From positions 1 through 59,557 of IMG/VR virus record IMGVR_UViG_3300018080_000200: a stretch of 59,557 nt of DNA; one strand, given 5' to 3'. Under the pieces are notes generated by a model. That model worked only from the letters and a program-made list of their open reading frames with translations, made no database searches and was not told the DNA's origin. Position numbers and translations under genes: made by a program. This stretch comes from a virus. Shown one piece after another: positions 25,305 to 34,307 of this stretch (positions within the stretch are counted from its first letter, which is position 1; the number at the start of each line of letters is the position of its first letter).

Positions 25305-25651
25305 TGCAGTTACGATTTATTAAGACGTTAGAGAATAACATCTACCAAATCCAAATTGTCCCAGAAAATTACTCGCAGGGGGAACTTGCCCTAATGGAGA
25401 AATACGGGGAGCCTACTATAGAGACTGGCGGGACAGGTTCGTTGTCTCCGGCGTACGAGTTTCCTACTGACCCGCGGGATATTAACTCCGGTTTTCCGTT
25501 TACTCGGTCTATCTCTGCAGAGGATGACGCCCAAGCAGAAGCTAAAATGAATAATTGGCAGACTGAGATGACCACCGCGTTTACTAATGCTATGGCTACT
25601 CTTAGATCACTTTCTGATACCTTTACAAATATAGTAGTGGAGACCATCTAG
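25304..25651 (+). CDS. small head-region protein, unknown
   Basis: This 115-residue protein has a TAATG start and shares one base with the GTG of the next gene. It is mixed alpha/beta with a central polar loop and a C-terminal amphipathic helix (TTAFTNAMATLRSLSDTF). No domain is recognised. It is part of the tightly coupled head-gene series. Confidence 0.55.
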   Translation: MQLRFIKTLENNIYQIQIVPENYSQGELALMEKYGEPTIETGGTGSLSPAYEFPTDPRDINSGFPFTRSISAEDDAQAEAKMNNWQTEMTTAFTNAMATLRSLSDTFTNIVVETI

Positions 25652-26037
25652 TGGATAGCTATCTGGTGAAAAAGGCTACTGTTTTTGGTATTATACGAGA
25701 CCAACTTATTCGACAAGATGTTGATGAACCAACCGCAATTAAAGCGGCTGCTCTAGTAATCAAACAAGCCGAAGAAGGATGGGTACAGCAACTTCTTTCA
25801 AGAGTCAATGAGAACCCTACTCTACGTAATGCCTTGTACGGAGGACTAGGAGGTACCGCGGCCGGTGCGACGTTAGGTATCCTAGAACCGGAACCAGAGA
25901 TTTCTTATAAAAAGAAGCTGCAGAGAGTACTCCAAAAGGCTTTAACGACTGGCCTGATTACATCGGCTGTATCAGGTGGTTTAACGGCTTTGCCAAAATT
26001 CACACAAGGGCTGGAAAAGAAATATCAAACGACATGA
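25651..26037 (+). CDS. glycine-zipper head-region protein
   Basis: The 128-residue GTG-started protein has a variant of the family motif near its start (V-K-K-A-T-V-F-G-I-I-R-D-Q-L, then D-E-P-T-A-I-K-A-A). A Gly/Ala-rich hydrophobic stretch near residue 65-82 (YGGLGGTAAGATLGI) and another near 105-118 follow. It fits the group of small motif plus glycine-zipper proteins. Function is unknown. Confidence 0.6.
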   Translation: MDSYLVKKATVFGIIRDQLIRQDVDEPTAIKAAALVIKQAEEGWVQQLLSRVNENPTLRNALYGGLGGTAAGATLGILEPEPEISYKKKLQRVLQKALTTGLITSAVSGGLTALPKFTQGLEKKYQTT

Positions 26038-26198
26038 GTATTATCAAAATCATAGACATTTCTGTGCCGATGTTTCGTTTGCCAGCAAATTATGAAAATG
26101 TTCTTGAGATTCTTTCTAAAGATGTGGTACAATCTGAAGATACACAAACAGCAGAAGCAGTAAAACATGATAACAAAGATTATAAGCAACAGCTTTAA
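26034..26198 (+). CDS. 54-residue coupled small protein
   Basis: An ATGA overlap with the previous gene opens a 54-codon frame that fills the otherwise empty space before the prohead protease and overlaps its start by 32 bases. The product begins M-S-I-I-K-I-I-D-I-S-V-P and ends K-D-Y-K-Q-Q-L. It is acidic and has no known motif. The overlap arrangement is the main evidence that it is translated. Confidence 0.45.
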   Translation: MSIIKIIDISVPMFRLPANYENVLEILSKDVVQSEDTQTAEAVKHDNKDYKQQL

Positions 26199-27483
26199 CT
26201 TCGGAGAAGCCACCATACAAACTATACCTATGGTTAAGGCCGCCAGTCCTAACTATGGGGAGTTCGGGGCATTTATAGAGAGTCTAAAGCCTGAGCCAGG
26301 TCATACTAAACTTCTGATGTTGGCTCTTGGGGCTGGGGAGACATATGGGTGTAACAGGAACGGAGATTACTTCCCGGAGTTAGCCTTAGTAGAGCATCAC
26401 AAAACTTTTGAAGAATTCGGCCATAACTATAAACATCATATTAACAAAGACCCTAATCGTAGTTACGGTAAAGTAGTAAAATCATACTGGAACCCCAGAA
26501 TGAAGCGGGTCGAGTTAATAGTTGATGTTGATAATTCGAAGGCACCAGACATACTTGTTAGAGTAGACGCCGGTGAGTTGATACCAGTCTCCATGGCTTG
26601 TAAAGTCCCATATGATATTTGCTCTATTTGTGACAACCGCGCTAAGACTATTGATAATTATTGCGACCATTTAAAGAATCATATGGGGGAGATACTGCCC
26701 GGTGGTAAGCAAGTATACGCCGTTAATACCAAGCCTGTATTTTTCGATATCAGCTATGTTATCAAACCAGCAGACAGGACAGCATATGTTTTGCAAAAAG
26801 TCGCAACAGCTTCTGAGGCTACACAAGCCCTTCCTAATAAGAAGGATATCTTTCTAAAATCCGCCCTACTTAGAAAGCTGTCCGCAATAGAGAAGAACCT
26901 TTTAAACTACGGTACGGATGTTACCGATACAATTTCTAAAACACTTCCTGAAGAATCTATTTCGGATGAAATATTAGATCAGTTAAAGAAATATCCTAAA
27001 GAAGTAGCGCTAGGCAGTCTAGCTAAAAATGGAATAATACTCTCTCTGTCCGATTTCTTGAAACTTCTCCTTCCCCAGACAAGAATTGCGGACGATACCC
27101 TTGATGAAGTCCGGCCGTGCGTGTCATTCAGTAGTTTAAATGAGGACGATTTAGGTTTGCCTGAGTTACTACGGCCGGCTTCTCTTTTTTCGGATATAGA
27201 ATCGCTAATAGGTAAATTAAAGGACCGGTTTTCGCTGTTACCAGAGCAGGCTGGAAGACGGGCCTTACAGATTTCGTTTAGTTCTCCGCCTAAGATTAGA
27301 CTTCGTATATTCCCTGGCGGTATGTCAGTAGGCTCTAGTAGGAGCAGCGGAGGCATGACTATAAAGAAGTCGGCTGCCCAACAGTTGGCTGACGTCTATT
27401 CTCTTTATAAGTTATCTGGTACGGCGCTGTGCCCAGGCCAAAATGATAATTTATTTCTATCACTAGTTGTCTCACAGAGGTAA
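26167..27483 (+). CDS. prohead maturation protease
   Basis: The N-terminal 200 residues of this 438-residue protein have the pattern of phage prohead proteases: N-R-N-G-D-Y-F, then the H-H-I-N-K-D-P region (His90/His91), a G-K-V-V-K-S-Y strand, and I-P-V-S-M-A-C with candidate catalytic Ser142. It is followed by a C-x6-C-x2-C...C-x-H set (Cys145, 152, 155, 166, His168) that may bind zinc. The C-terminal half is of unknown fold, Leu-rich then Ser/Gly-rich. It precedes the scaffold and major capsid genes, as expected. It should cleave scaffold and capsid precursors. The start lacks a strong SD and overlaps a small gene. Confidence 0.7.
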   Translation: MITKIISNSFNFGEATIQTIPMVKAASPNYGEFGAFIESLKPEPGHTKLLMLALGAGETYGCNRNGDYFPELALVEHHKTFEEFGHNYKHHINKDPNRSYGKVVKSYWNPRMKRVELIVDVDNSKAPDILVRVDAGELIPVSMACKVPYDICSICDNRAKTIDNYCDHLKNHMGEILPGGKQVYAVNTKPVFFDISYVIKPADRTAYVLQKVATASEATQALPNKKDIFLKSALLRKLSAIEKNLLNYGTDVTDTISKTLPEESISDEILDQLKKYPKEVALGSLAKNGIILSLSDFLKLLLPQTRIADDTLDEVRPCVSFSSLNEDDLGLPELLRPASLFSDIESLIGKLKDRFSLLPEQAGRRALQISFSSPPKIRLRIFPGGMSVGSSRSSGGMTIKKSAAQQLADVYSLYKLSGTALCPGQNDNLFLSLVVSQR

Positions 27484-27538
27484 CTGTAGGTAGAAGTGGC
27501 CGGTAACTAAGTGCTTGTTTTCAAAATAGGAGATCCTA

Positions 27539-28924
27539 ATGACTCGTGACTTAGGTAACATGCTCGTCGAGCTACGCTCTTGGATAGATAAATCCGCAGA
27601 AGAGCGTTTGTCAGACGGGAATGTTCTTAGTGGAAATCGGCGAGCTACCGACGGAGCAGGTGAAAGCACCCCACCTCCTAAGGCAACTAGCCCAGACCTC
27701 GAACATCCTCAGATTGAACAAACTGGGGATAAAGACAAACAGAATAAGTTCAATATTGCCCAACAAGGCAACGAGAAGAGCACTAAGGCTACGTCCTTAA
27801 GCCAATCTCCGCCGTCTCAGAAAGTTGCTGCATTAGCTAATGAGTTACTTTCTAAACTCGACACTTTTACTTCTAACAAGTCTGCCGCGCATACAGCTGG
27901 TAGTGAGGCTGCTGAGAATATTATTAAAAGCATTCTTTCGAAATCTGCAGCGGAGGACGACTCTGAAGAAGAGTCTAAGAGCGAGAGTATGAAAGAAGAA
28001 GAGCGAGCGGCCGAAGGTGAGGAAAGCCCGGCAGAAGAGTATCCTGCAAACGACGAAGAGGAAATAGAGATCGAAAAGCTCTCCTCGGATCAGCAAGCTA
28101 AGTACTATAGGTACAAGGAAGCCGGCGCACAAGCTTGTCGTGAGTTTATTGCGGCTGTGCAACAGCAGCAGGGTCCTGCGCTTCAAAAACAAGCAGCCGA
28201 AGCTGAAGCTGCTGGCCGCGAGTTTGCGAAAGTAGTCGAGCAAGCTCGGCTGGAAGGGTACAAACAAGCGCAAGCCGAAGTGGCACAGGCTATTGATATG
28301 CAGAAGAGAGCTGCAGAAGCTGCCGAACAACAGAAGATGTTCATTCAAAAGTCCGTAGAGGATGCTTTGAACAACTCTGTTAAGCAGGCGGAGGCCCAGA
28401 TTGCTGCTCAAGACCGCCAAAAAGAGCAAGACAATATAGCAAAAATCGCTGCTTGGCTCAACGACTTACAAGGGAACGGAGGGACCCCCCGCCCTTTCGT
28501 AAGTAAGGCAGCTGCTCATATAGACCAAGTGCACCCTATCCTTAGCGGCCTTCTAGGTGAAGGTACTATTGACGATACAGAAAAGCAGAAGGTGCTCGAC
28601 TATATTGCTGCTGCCGAAGCATTGAATGAAAAAACGATTGCAGAAGCAGTAAAAGAAATCAATAACCCGGAGGTAGTTGCTGAACGGCTCTCTCGAACCA
28701 TTCTACAACACAATGCCCATCCGGCTCCTTCTCCCGATCCCGCTATGCCTGTTAGCCAAGTTAGCCCATCGGCTCAAGAAGCTGTTTACACTGGTACAGT
28801 TTCTCAGCATCCTATTCCGGGGAGCTTGGAAGAACGAGAAGGAGATGAGAGCTCTATAGAAGTACAGGCAGCCGCAAAAAAGGTTTTGCAAGAAGCCCTG
28901 GCTAGTTTAAAAGGAGGCGCATAA
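27539..28924 (+). CDS. capsid scaffold protein
   Basis: The 461-residue product is very acidic, low in hydrophobic residues and dominated by Ala/Glu/Gln/Lys helices, with long coiled-coil stretches (about residues 195-320). That composition, together with its place between the protease and the capsid genes, is typical of an internal scaffold. AGGAGA sits close before the start. The N-terminal 120 residues are disordered in appearance. Cleavage by the upstream protease is expected from the order of genes. Confidence 0.75.
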   Translation: MTRDLGNMLVELRSWIDKSAEERLSDGNVLSGNRRATDGAGESTPPPKATSPDLEHPQIEQTGDKDKQNKFNIAQQGNEKSTKATSLSQSPPSQKVAALANELLSKLDTFTSNKSAAHTAGSEAAENIIKSILSKSAAEDDSEEESKSESMKEEERAAEGEESPAEEYPANDEEEIEIEKLSSDQQAKYYRYKEAGAQACREFIAAVQQQQGPALQKQAAEAEAAGREFAKVVEQARLEGYKQAQAEVAQAIDMQKRAAEAAEQQKMFIQKSVEDALNNSVKQAEAQIAAQDRQKEQDNIAKIAAWLNDLQGNGGTPRPFVSKAAAHIDQVHPILSGLLGEGTIDDTEKQKVLDYIAAAEALNEKTIAEAVKEINNPEVVAERLSRTILQHNAHPAPSPDPAMPVSQVSPSAQEAVYTGTVSQHPIPGSLEEREGDESSIEVQAAAKKVLQEALASLKGGA

Positions 28925-29281
28925 GTGGATACCGTACAGGTGCCTATAAGCTTCTTAGCTAAGGTAGCTCAATATATTAGCGCTTCCCAGGCTCATGTAG
29001 AGACTTTGGAGAAGACCGCTTCTCAGCGAAATGACGAACTTAGGGACAAAGTGGCCCACGCTGTTGGACTTATGGTGGATAAGGGGTATGTTGCTACTGA
29101 CGCGTCTACCCAGCTAGTTGATGATCTAACCCACTACCCTGAGAAGATCGCTGAGGTACTTAGTCAGATTGTTAGATCAGCAGAATTACCTACTTTAGGT
29201 TCACCTTCGGGGCAGCCTGATACGCCGGCACTGGACGAAGTTACCAGGTTTGCGCTTGAAGGCCCCAAGATGTATACATAG
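28925..29281 (+). CDS. small helical head protein
   Basis: The GTG start has GGAGG upstream, giving 118 residues. The protein is helical (S-F-L-A-K-V-A-Q-Y-I at the start, then K-V-A-H-A-V-G-L-M-V-D-K-G) and soluble. It lies between scaffold and decoration-type genes. It could be a small head accessory; no family is recognised. Confidence 0.55.
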   Translation: MDTVQVPISFLAKVAQYISASQAHVETLEKTASQRNDELRDKVAHAVGLMVDKGYVATDASTQLVDDLTHYPEKIAEVLSQIVRSAELPTLGSPSGQPDTPALDEVTRFALEGPKMYT

Positions 29282-29297
29282 GAGGTTTTAATAACCA

Positions 29298-29735
29298 ATG
29301 GCTATTAACATGGCAAGGGGCTGGCCGTTTGAAGGAGCTATTATAGACAACTTCCCTCAAGCTGCCGGCGCAAACATTGTTGAAGGAATGGCTTGCAAGC
29401 TCAACTCCAGCGGTGAGCTGGTTAAAGCAGACGGTACTCAGTACGAAGTTGCCTGGGTTGCCTACGACTGTTATACTGCCACCGACGTTCGAGCAGGAAA
29501 GAAACTGCCCGTTGCTCTAAACGGCGTAGTTCAAACCACGGAGTATGTGGCAGGTAGCTACCCACCAGGAACGCAGGTGCAGATTAGCGCTGTTGCCGGG
29601 CAAGAGGGGTTAATCATCCCCCATGCCGGTGGTACTGCGCCCACTTATGGATGGGTCCTTCGGGGCGAGGTAACGTTCGATGGAACCACGTACCTTGAGA
29701 TTATCAAGGTCGTTCCTAACGGCACAGCCCAGTAA
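29298..29735 (+). CDS. head decoration-type protein
   Basis: This 145-residue protein is beta-rich and compact, with many Gly and Val, and sits directly upstream of the major capsid gene. In many phages that place is taken by the head decoration (stabilising) protein. AGGAGG is present but about a dozen bases upstream. The codon choice is richer in C and G than in the fiber genes, as in the capsid gene, which suggests high expression. Assignment is by size and position. Confidence 0.6.
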   Translation: MAINMARGWPFEGAIIDNFPQAAGANIVEGMACKLNSSGELVKADGTQYEVAWVAYDCYTATDVRAGKKLPVALNGVVQTTEYVAGSYPPGTQVQISAVAGQEGLIIPHAGGTAPTYGWVLRGEVTFDGTTYLEIIKVVPNGTAQ

Positions 29736-29746
29736 AGGAGGACGTA

Positions 29747-30679
29747 ATGAACGAAGCTTGCCAAACACAAACATTATATGGTAGCCGTCGTGACGATGGG
29801 CTCGGACGGACAGTAACCTCTAACTTCTGCAACTTGATCGAGCAAGGCCACGTGAAAGAAGCAGCGGTGTCAGCAACCAGTTTCACTAGAAGTCGGTTGC
29901 GTGAGGAAGGGTTCACCCGCAAGATCTATACTCCACTTCCAATCGCTGATGACCAATTGGACAAGCAGTTGGATTCGGACAAGCCTCGAAAGATCTTGGA
30001 ACTGGAGCCTGACTCTCAGGCAACGTATGTAGCTTTCAGAGGAATGGCGCCTGCACGGTACTTTACTGGGAAGTTTTATGAGGCAGTGTTCGGGAAGATC
30101 CAGTCCGAACGTCAAACCAAGTCGATTTTCGAATTAAAAACATACGACAACGACATCCGTAAGATTCTCAGTGATAACCTGGTTAAGGATATCCATGGGG
30201 AAGAAGACGGCGCTTACATTGCTACCTGTAACGATATCGTTGCCGCCAATCCGGTCCAACAGAACCTGGTGATTGGTGGCGGGGTTACCCGTAAGAATGT
30301 AGCCGAGGCTATGAAGGCACTCCCTAAGATGAAGTTGCCGAACGGCTGTATCCTTATGAATGATGTTACCAGTAAGGATATCCTGAAGTGGGAAGACACC
30401 GATATTGGTGACGCCGCGCTTACCGAACAATACTACAACGGTCTTACAACGGGTAAGATCATGGGTATTCGCACCCTGTTTACCATTAAGAGAGAGATTA
30501 TCCCCGATAATGTCATGTACTTCTTCACCACGGAAGACTTCTTAGGGAAGTTCTTCATTATGCTGGAGCCGACTGTTTATATTAAACACGAAGCTGACCT
30601 GTTGCAGTTCTGGCTGTACGAGTGCATCGCAATCGCTATCGGTAACACCAAGGGTGTTGTCAAGGTAACCTTTACATAA
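29747..30679 (+). CDS. major capsid protein
   Basis: This 310-residue protein follows protease, scaffold and decoration genes and precedes the neck genes, the standard place for the HK97-fold capsid subunit. A strong AAAGGAGG site precedes the ATG. Features fit the fold: an N-terminal arm, a long helix-containing P-domain region and a beta-rich C-terminal part (P-T-V-Y-I-K-H-E-A-D-L). Codon use is the most GC-rich and biased in the window, in line with very high expression. I cannot match it to a named subfamily. Confidence 0.8.
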   Translation: MNEACQTQTLYGSRRDDGLGRTVTSNFCNLIEQGHVKEAAVSATSFTRSRLREEGFTRKIYTPLPIADDQLDKQLDSDKPRKILELEPDSQATYVAFRGMAPARYFTGKFYEAVFGKIQSERQTKSIFELKTYDNDIRKILSDNLVKDIHGEEDGAYIATCNDIVAANPVQQNLVIGGGVTRKNVAEAMKALPKMKLPNGCILMNDVTSKDILKWEDTDIGDAALTEQYYNGLTTGKIMGIRTLFTIKREIIPDNVMYFFTTEDFLGKFFIMLEPTVYIKHEADLLQFWLYECIAIAIGNTKGVVKVTFT

Positions 30680-30687
30680 GATAAACA

Positions 30688-31116
30688 ATGGCAGCAATCA
30701 CAGTCGACGATGTGCGGCTGTTTATAAAGGATTCGCCGCAGAGTAATTATAAAGGGGAAGCGGAGTTTACGACGCCGCAGATCGAGCGGGCCATAGACTT
30801 TACGATATCTGACTTTAATTCCACGCCTCCGCTAATAACAGGCTTTACTAAGAACGATTTCCCCTATTTGTCGCTGTTATTGCTTGGCGTGGTGTCACAT
30901 CTCTATAAGGGTGCTGCGATCCATCAGGAGCGCAACCACCTGCCTGCTTCTTCCGGCGGAGTATCAGTTGACGACTCTGCTCACGCTAATCCATATTTAC
31001 AGCTCGCTAATGATTTACGCGCAGAGTACGAGCAGAAGAAATCTATGATCAAAATCTCCCTAAACATGGCACAAGGGTGGGGAGGCATAGGGTCGGAGTA
31101 TTACGGGTATGTTTGA
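30688..31116 (+). CDS. head-to-tail connector-type protein
   Basis: The 142-residue protein, just after the capsid gene, starts with T-V-D-D-V-R-L-F-I-K-D and contains T-T-P-Q-I-E-R-A-I-D-F-T. The remainder is helical with a conserved-looking hydrophobic core. Size, position and helical style fit adaptor or connector proteins of the neck. The name rests on context. Confidence 0.55.
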   Translation: MAAITVDDVRLFIKDSPQSNYKGEAEFTTPQIERAIDFTISDFNSTPPLITGFTKNDFPYLSLLLLGVVSHLYKGAAIHQERNHLPASSGGVSVDDSAHANPYLQLANDLRAEYEQKKSMIKISLNMAQGWGGIGSEYYGYV

Positions 31117-32530
31117 AAAGATGGCGCTTGGACTAGAAGATATTCAGAAATTCATTACTGCTCATCCCGAGGTTATAGGAGGTGGGGCGGGTGCATTAAC
31201 TGGAGGTCTTTTAACCAGGAGTCTTCTAGGAGCTGGTTTAGGAGGTTTAGCTGGGGCGGGTGCTGGGTACGCGTCTACTGATAGAGGTAGACAAGCTATC
31301 CAGAGACTCCTTGGGCTAGAGACTCCTGAAGTTCCCTCTACTCCGGCAGCGGCTTCTGAACAATCACAGGTAGAGGCGCTGTCAGAGGCGTTTGGTTTAA
31401 GCGATGTAGTACCGGAAAGTGAACAGCTTGCCGCATACTTAGACCAAATAAAAGATACGAACCCTGACGCATATTATAGCACCCTATTGGCGCTAAAAGC
31501 GAAACAACAAGGGGAGTTTGTTAAGCGAAAGGCCTTTTTAGAAGAAGGGCTCAAGAAGCTGGCGCCTAATGCACCAATAGAGCAATTTCAGAAGGCTATT
31601 ATACATCCAACATTAGTACAATCTTACTACTCTGGTTTAACAAAGAGCCCTAGCGGGCAGCTTTTACCTACATTTGAATTCCCAAAAGGGGAAATGGCCG
31701 GCTCTCCAGAGCTGCAAGGACTTTACAGAGGAATCTCAGATGAACTAGCGGCCAGTATGTTAGAGCCAGTATTAGCAGAGCGCGAATGGACTGCTAATGT
31801 TGAGAAGTTTGCCCCTAAATGGCGTTCTGTCTTTGGAGAAAACATCCCTAGATGGGCCAATGTATCATTGTGGGAAGGGCTTCATAAAACAGATCCCGGT
31901 AGAGCCGGTACAAAAAAGACTTTACAGTATATGCCTTGGACCGGAGGAGAGAAGTTGTATTGGAAGAACTTACAGAAGTATTTTCCGATGTCGAGGGGAG
32001 GCCCCCCTGATTTAAACATTGCCCGGCAACAGCAGGCTATCTTACAGGGCCTCTTGAAAGAGAAAGACCCTCAAAAACTTATGGTAGAGCTGGGTAAAAC
32101 TTCGTTTGGAAAACCCGTCTTAGCTCGCATGCGTGAAGTTATACAAGATCCTCAGAACCCCTATCGTATTACAGCAGCCCCTCAACAGCTAATGAAGCAT
32201 CTGCAAAAGACCTATATAAAAGATTACGGGACTGACCCCAGTAGTATGTTAGGAGAAGAATTGGGAATACCCCTTGGCGCCGGGCTTATTAATGCTCTTA
32301 GGAATCAATCTGCGAAAACTGTTGGCTCTAGTCTAGCGGCTAGAGCACGTGCTTTTGGTAGAGGATTTCGTGAATTTACAACAGGCGGTAAAGGGGGTCT
32401 TGGAACAAAAGGATTCGCGCCTTGGGCATTGGCTGCCTTCTTGCTTGGAAGAGGTATAAACAGAGGGGCCGGGGCTAAGGATATAACACAGAAAATATGG
32501 AGCAAAGGTGTCAGCCGTCCATTTAAATAG
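31109..32530 (+). CDS. virion protein with N-terminal glycine zipper
   Basis: The 473-residue product overlaps the previous gene by eight bases. A striking Gly-rich hydrophobic stretch (about residues 24-53, with GGGAGALTGG and GAGLGGLAGAGAG) forms a glycine zipper. The remainder is helical and soluble, with a short hydrophobic Gly-rich end. Such a protein could be carried in the head or neck and insert into a host membrane on infection; this is inference. No known family. Confidence 0.55.
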   Translation: MFEKMALGLEDIQKFITAHPEVIGGGAGALTGGLLTRSLLGAGLGGLAGAGAGYASTDRGRQAIQRLLGLETPEVPSTPAAASEQSQVEALSEAFGLSDVVPESEQLAAYLDQIKDTNPDAYYSTLLALKAKQQGEFVKRKAFLEEGLKKLAPNAPIEQFQKAIIHPTLVQSYYSGLTKSPSGQLLPTFEFPKGEMAGSPELQGLYRGISDELAASMLEPVLAEREWTANVEKFAPKWRSVFGENIPRWANVSLWEGLHKTDPGRAGTKKTLQYMPWTGGEKLYWKNLQKYFPMSRGGPPDLNIARQQQAILQGLLKEKDPQKLMVELGKTSFGKPVLARMREVIQDPQNPYRITAAPQQLMKHLQKTYIKDYGTDPSSMLGEELGIPLGAGLINALRNQSAKTVGSSLAARARAFGRGFREFTTGGKGGLGTKGFAPWALAAFLLGRGINRGAGAKDITQKIWSKGVSRPFK

Positions 32531-33368
32531 TTACCCATACTACCCTGATGCGATTTGCATTACATGGGAAATCGTTGATTCTCCAGCCTACCCAGATGCC
32601 GAGATTTGGGTGGAGCGATCTGGGTCCCCTGAAGGACCGTGGGAGAGGCGGCATACACTACCCCTTGTAAATGTGGGCAGTTGGGTTGACCAAGACCAGC
32701 AATATGCAGCTATCACTAAGCAGATGCTAGTGTATTATCGTGTTGTTGCCAAGCTTAGTGCTGCCAGAACAATCACTTCTGGAGCTATTAGCTTATTCGG
32801 GCCTCTTAACAAAGATGACTGGATGATAGCGCGTAAGCTAAATGAAAAAGAACACTTGCGGTTTAAAAAGATTGGTGTGCCTCTGCTAGTAATTAAAAGA
32901 AAGTACTGGGGAACGCCATGTTCGTGCAGAGACCAGGCTTCATCCCTAAAGACAAAGGACTTCTGTGAAGAGTGTTATGGAACTGGCCTAACAGGGGGTT
33001 TCTATGATCCTATTCCGACTTGTGGTGAGATAGTAGAGAATGCTCGAACTACAGACCTCAATGAGCAGGGGTTGGGAGTTGTAGAGGAGCACAGCGCATC
33101 CCTTAGGCTATCTAGTTATCCTATTATTGTAAGGGATGACTTGGTAATAGAAGAGAATACCAATATACGCTGGAATGTGTGGGAACATCAGTATATAGAA
33201 TGGCGACGGGTCCCTGTGGCCCAAACAGCAGTATTGAAAAAGATTCCTCCGTCCAGCATCAGGTACCGTGTAGAGTACACAAGAAATACAGACGGAACGT
33301 ACCATCTCGATGCCGCGCCCCCTAAAATTACCCAGAATGGGGAGCCTTGGCGGAAACGTACTGGGTAG
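32508..33368 (+). CDS. neck protein with cysteine-rich knuckle
   Basis: This 286-residue GTG-started protein opens with a fibronectin-type-III-like beta domain (about residues 1-95). The middle has C-S-C-x(14)-C-x-x-C followed by Y-G-T-G, a four-cysteine site likely to hold zinc (about residues 138-158). A beta-rich C-terminal part follows. Similar Cys-x-x-Cys-x-Gly-Thr-Gly stretches occur in neck and head-closure proteins of large phages. Its place between capsid and sheath genes fits a neck role. Confidence 0.55.
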   Translation: MSAVHLNSYPYYPDAICITWEIVDSPAYPDAEIWVERSGSPEGPWERRHTLPLVNVGSWVDQDQQYAAITKQMLVYYRVVAKLSAARTITSGAISLFGPLNKDDWMIARKLNEKEHLRFKKIGVPLLVIKRKYWGTPCSCRDQASSLKTKDFCEECYGTGLTGGFYDPIPTCGEIVENARTTDLNEQGLGVVEEHSASLRLSSYPIIVRDDLVIEENTNIRWNVWEHQYIEWRRVPVAQTAVLKKIPPSSIRYRVEYTRNTDGTYHLDAAPPKITQNGEPWRKRTG

Positions 33369-33378
33369 GGAGCTATCA

Positions 33379-33603
33379 ATGCCTACATCAAAACATAGAA
33401 AATCAGAGACCACAGCAGAAACTCGTAAAAAGGGGAAGAAATACAAAAACAAGTCTCTAGCTTTAGGTACCCCATACACGGTGAAATCTTCATCCCTTAA
33501 GGAATTTGCCGAAGGGTTTGTTGAAAAATGTGCGGAACACGGCGTGACTGACTCCGCTATTATTAAAGAATTGTTTACTCAAAATGTCACCATCGAATCC
33601 TAA
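33379..33603 (+). CDS. small basic protein with GF.EKCAE.G motif
   Basis: The start at 33379 is supported by GGGAGC; the in-frame ATG at 33310 lies inside the previous gene. The 74-residue protein has a very basic N-terminal half (K-H-R-K-S, K-K-G-K-K-Y-K-N-K) and, in its C-terminal half, the clearest example of the recurring module: E-F-A-E-G-F-V-E-K-C-A-E-H-G-V-T-D-S-A. So here the module is C-terminal, joined to a possible DNA-binding tail. Confidence 0.65.
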   Translation: MPTSKHRKSETTAETRKKGKKYKNKSLALGTPYTVKSSSLKEFAEGFVEKCAEHGVTDSAIIKELFTQNVTIES

Positions 33604-33644
33604 GATCCTTGAGCAGTATTCTTTGTTATCCGAGCATAGTATAA

Positions 33645-34307
33645 ATGACGTCCCCGCAATACACACGAGAGCTAACCACAGTAAAGATTCGGAAAACGCC
33701 ACTGGTAGTAACAGGGATCTTCGTGGAGCTGTTGAAACAGTATTTTCAGCTAAACGAAGGACAGTTCCGATGGAGTCAAGATTGCAACAGCAGCCAAATC
33801 GTAGTGGCTCCAAGTTATGAGTGGAACCCCACAGAGTTTGCTGCCCAAAAACGACCGGCTTGTTACATTAAACGGGGAGGGCTGACTTATACTAGGGTGG
33901 CTATAAATGATTTACATAGCATTCACCCTGCTGAGGACACTAAGGGCTTCGCAGTAGTAGGTAGTGGAGATGTCTCCTTACTTTGTATTAGCACAGAATC
34001 CGGTGCTGTTGAACTACTAGCGGAAGAAGTCAGTGGATTTCTAACAGCGTATAGCCCGGAAATTAGGAAAGAACTAACGTTTAGCACTTTCAGAGTTGCC
34101 GGTATACAGCCTATAGGAGTACTTAAAGAGTATACTAATGCGTTTGTAGTTCCAGTCAATATTGTTATAGGGTTTAACGAAGTCTGGAGTTTGACGTATA
34201 AAGCCCCCAAGATTGCGCACATTGTAACTTCCTTGGCTGTTCATGAGCAACTGGACTCACAAGGAGTTGCCTACGGCGAAGGGTTATACGGGGAGGGTAC
34301 TTATTAA
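33645..34307 (+). CDS. neck or tail-completion protein
   Basis: This 220-residue protein comes directly before the tail genes. Its pattern (short N-terminal helix, W-S-Q-D, a beta domain, Y-S-P-E-I-R-K and a beta C-terminal end) suits tail-completion or neck proteins. The product ends in a Gly-rich tail (GVAYGEGLYGEGTY). The SD is weak. It shares a TAATG junction with the next gene. Its function is assigned from position only. Confidence 0.5.
   Translation: MTSPQYTRELTTVKIRKTPLVVTGIFVELLKQYFQLNEGQFRWSQDCNSSQIVVAPSYEWNPTEFAAQKRPACYIKRGGLTYTRVAINDLHSIHPAEDTKGFAVVGSGDVSLLCISTESGAVELLAEEVSGFLTAYSPEIRKELTFSTFRVAGIQPIGVLKEYTNAFVVPVNIVIGFNEVWSLTYKAPKIAHIVTSLAVHEQLDSQGVAYGEGLYGEGTY

Noticed and set aside
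27845-28429. 194-codon minus-strand frame across the scaffold gene
   Set aside because: It is antisense to a repetitive Ala/Glu/Gln-rich gene, which naturally gives an open Leu/Phe-rich reverse frame. No SD or promoter is seen.
33584-33820. 78-codon + strand frame starting inside the small basic gene
   Set aside because: It overlaps the coherent 220-residue neck gene for most of its length, has no SD site and its product looks random. I treat it as a shadow frame.
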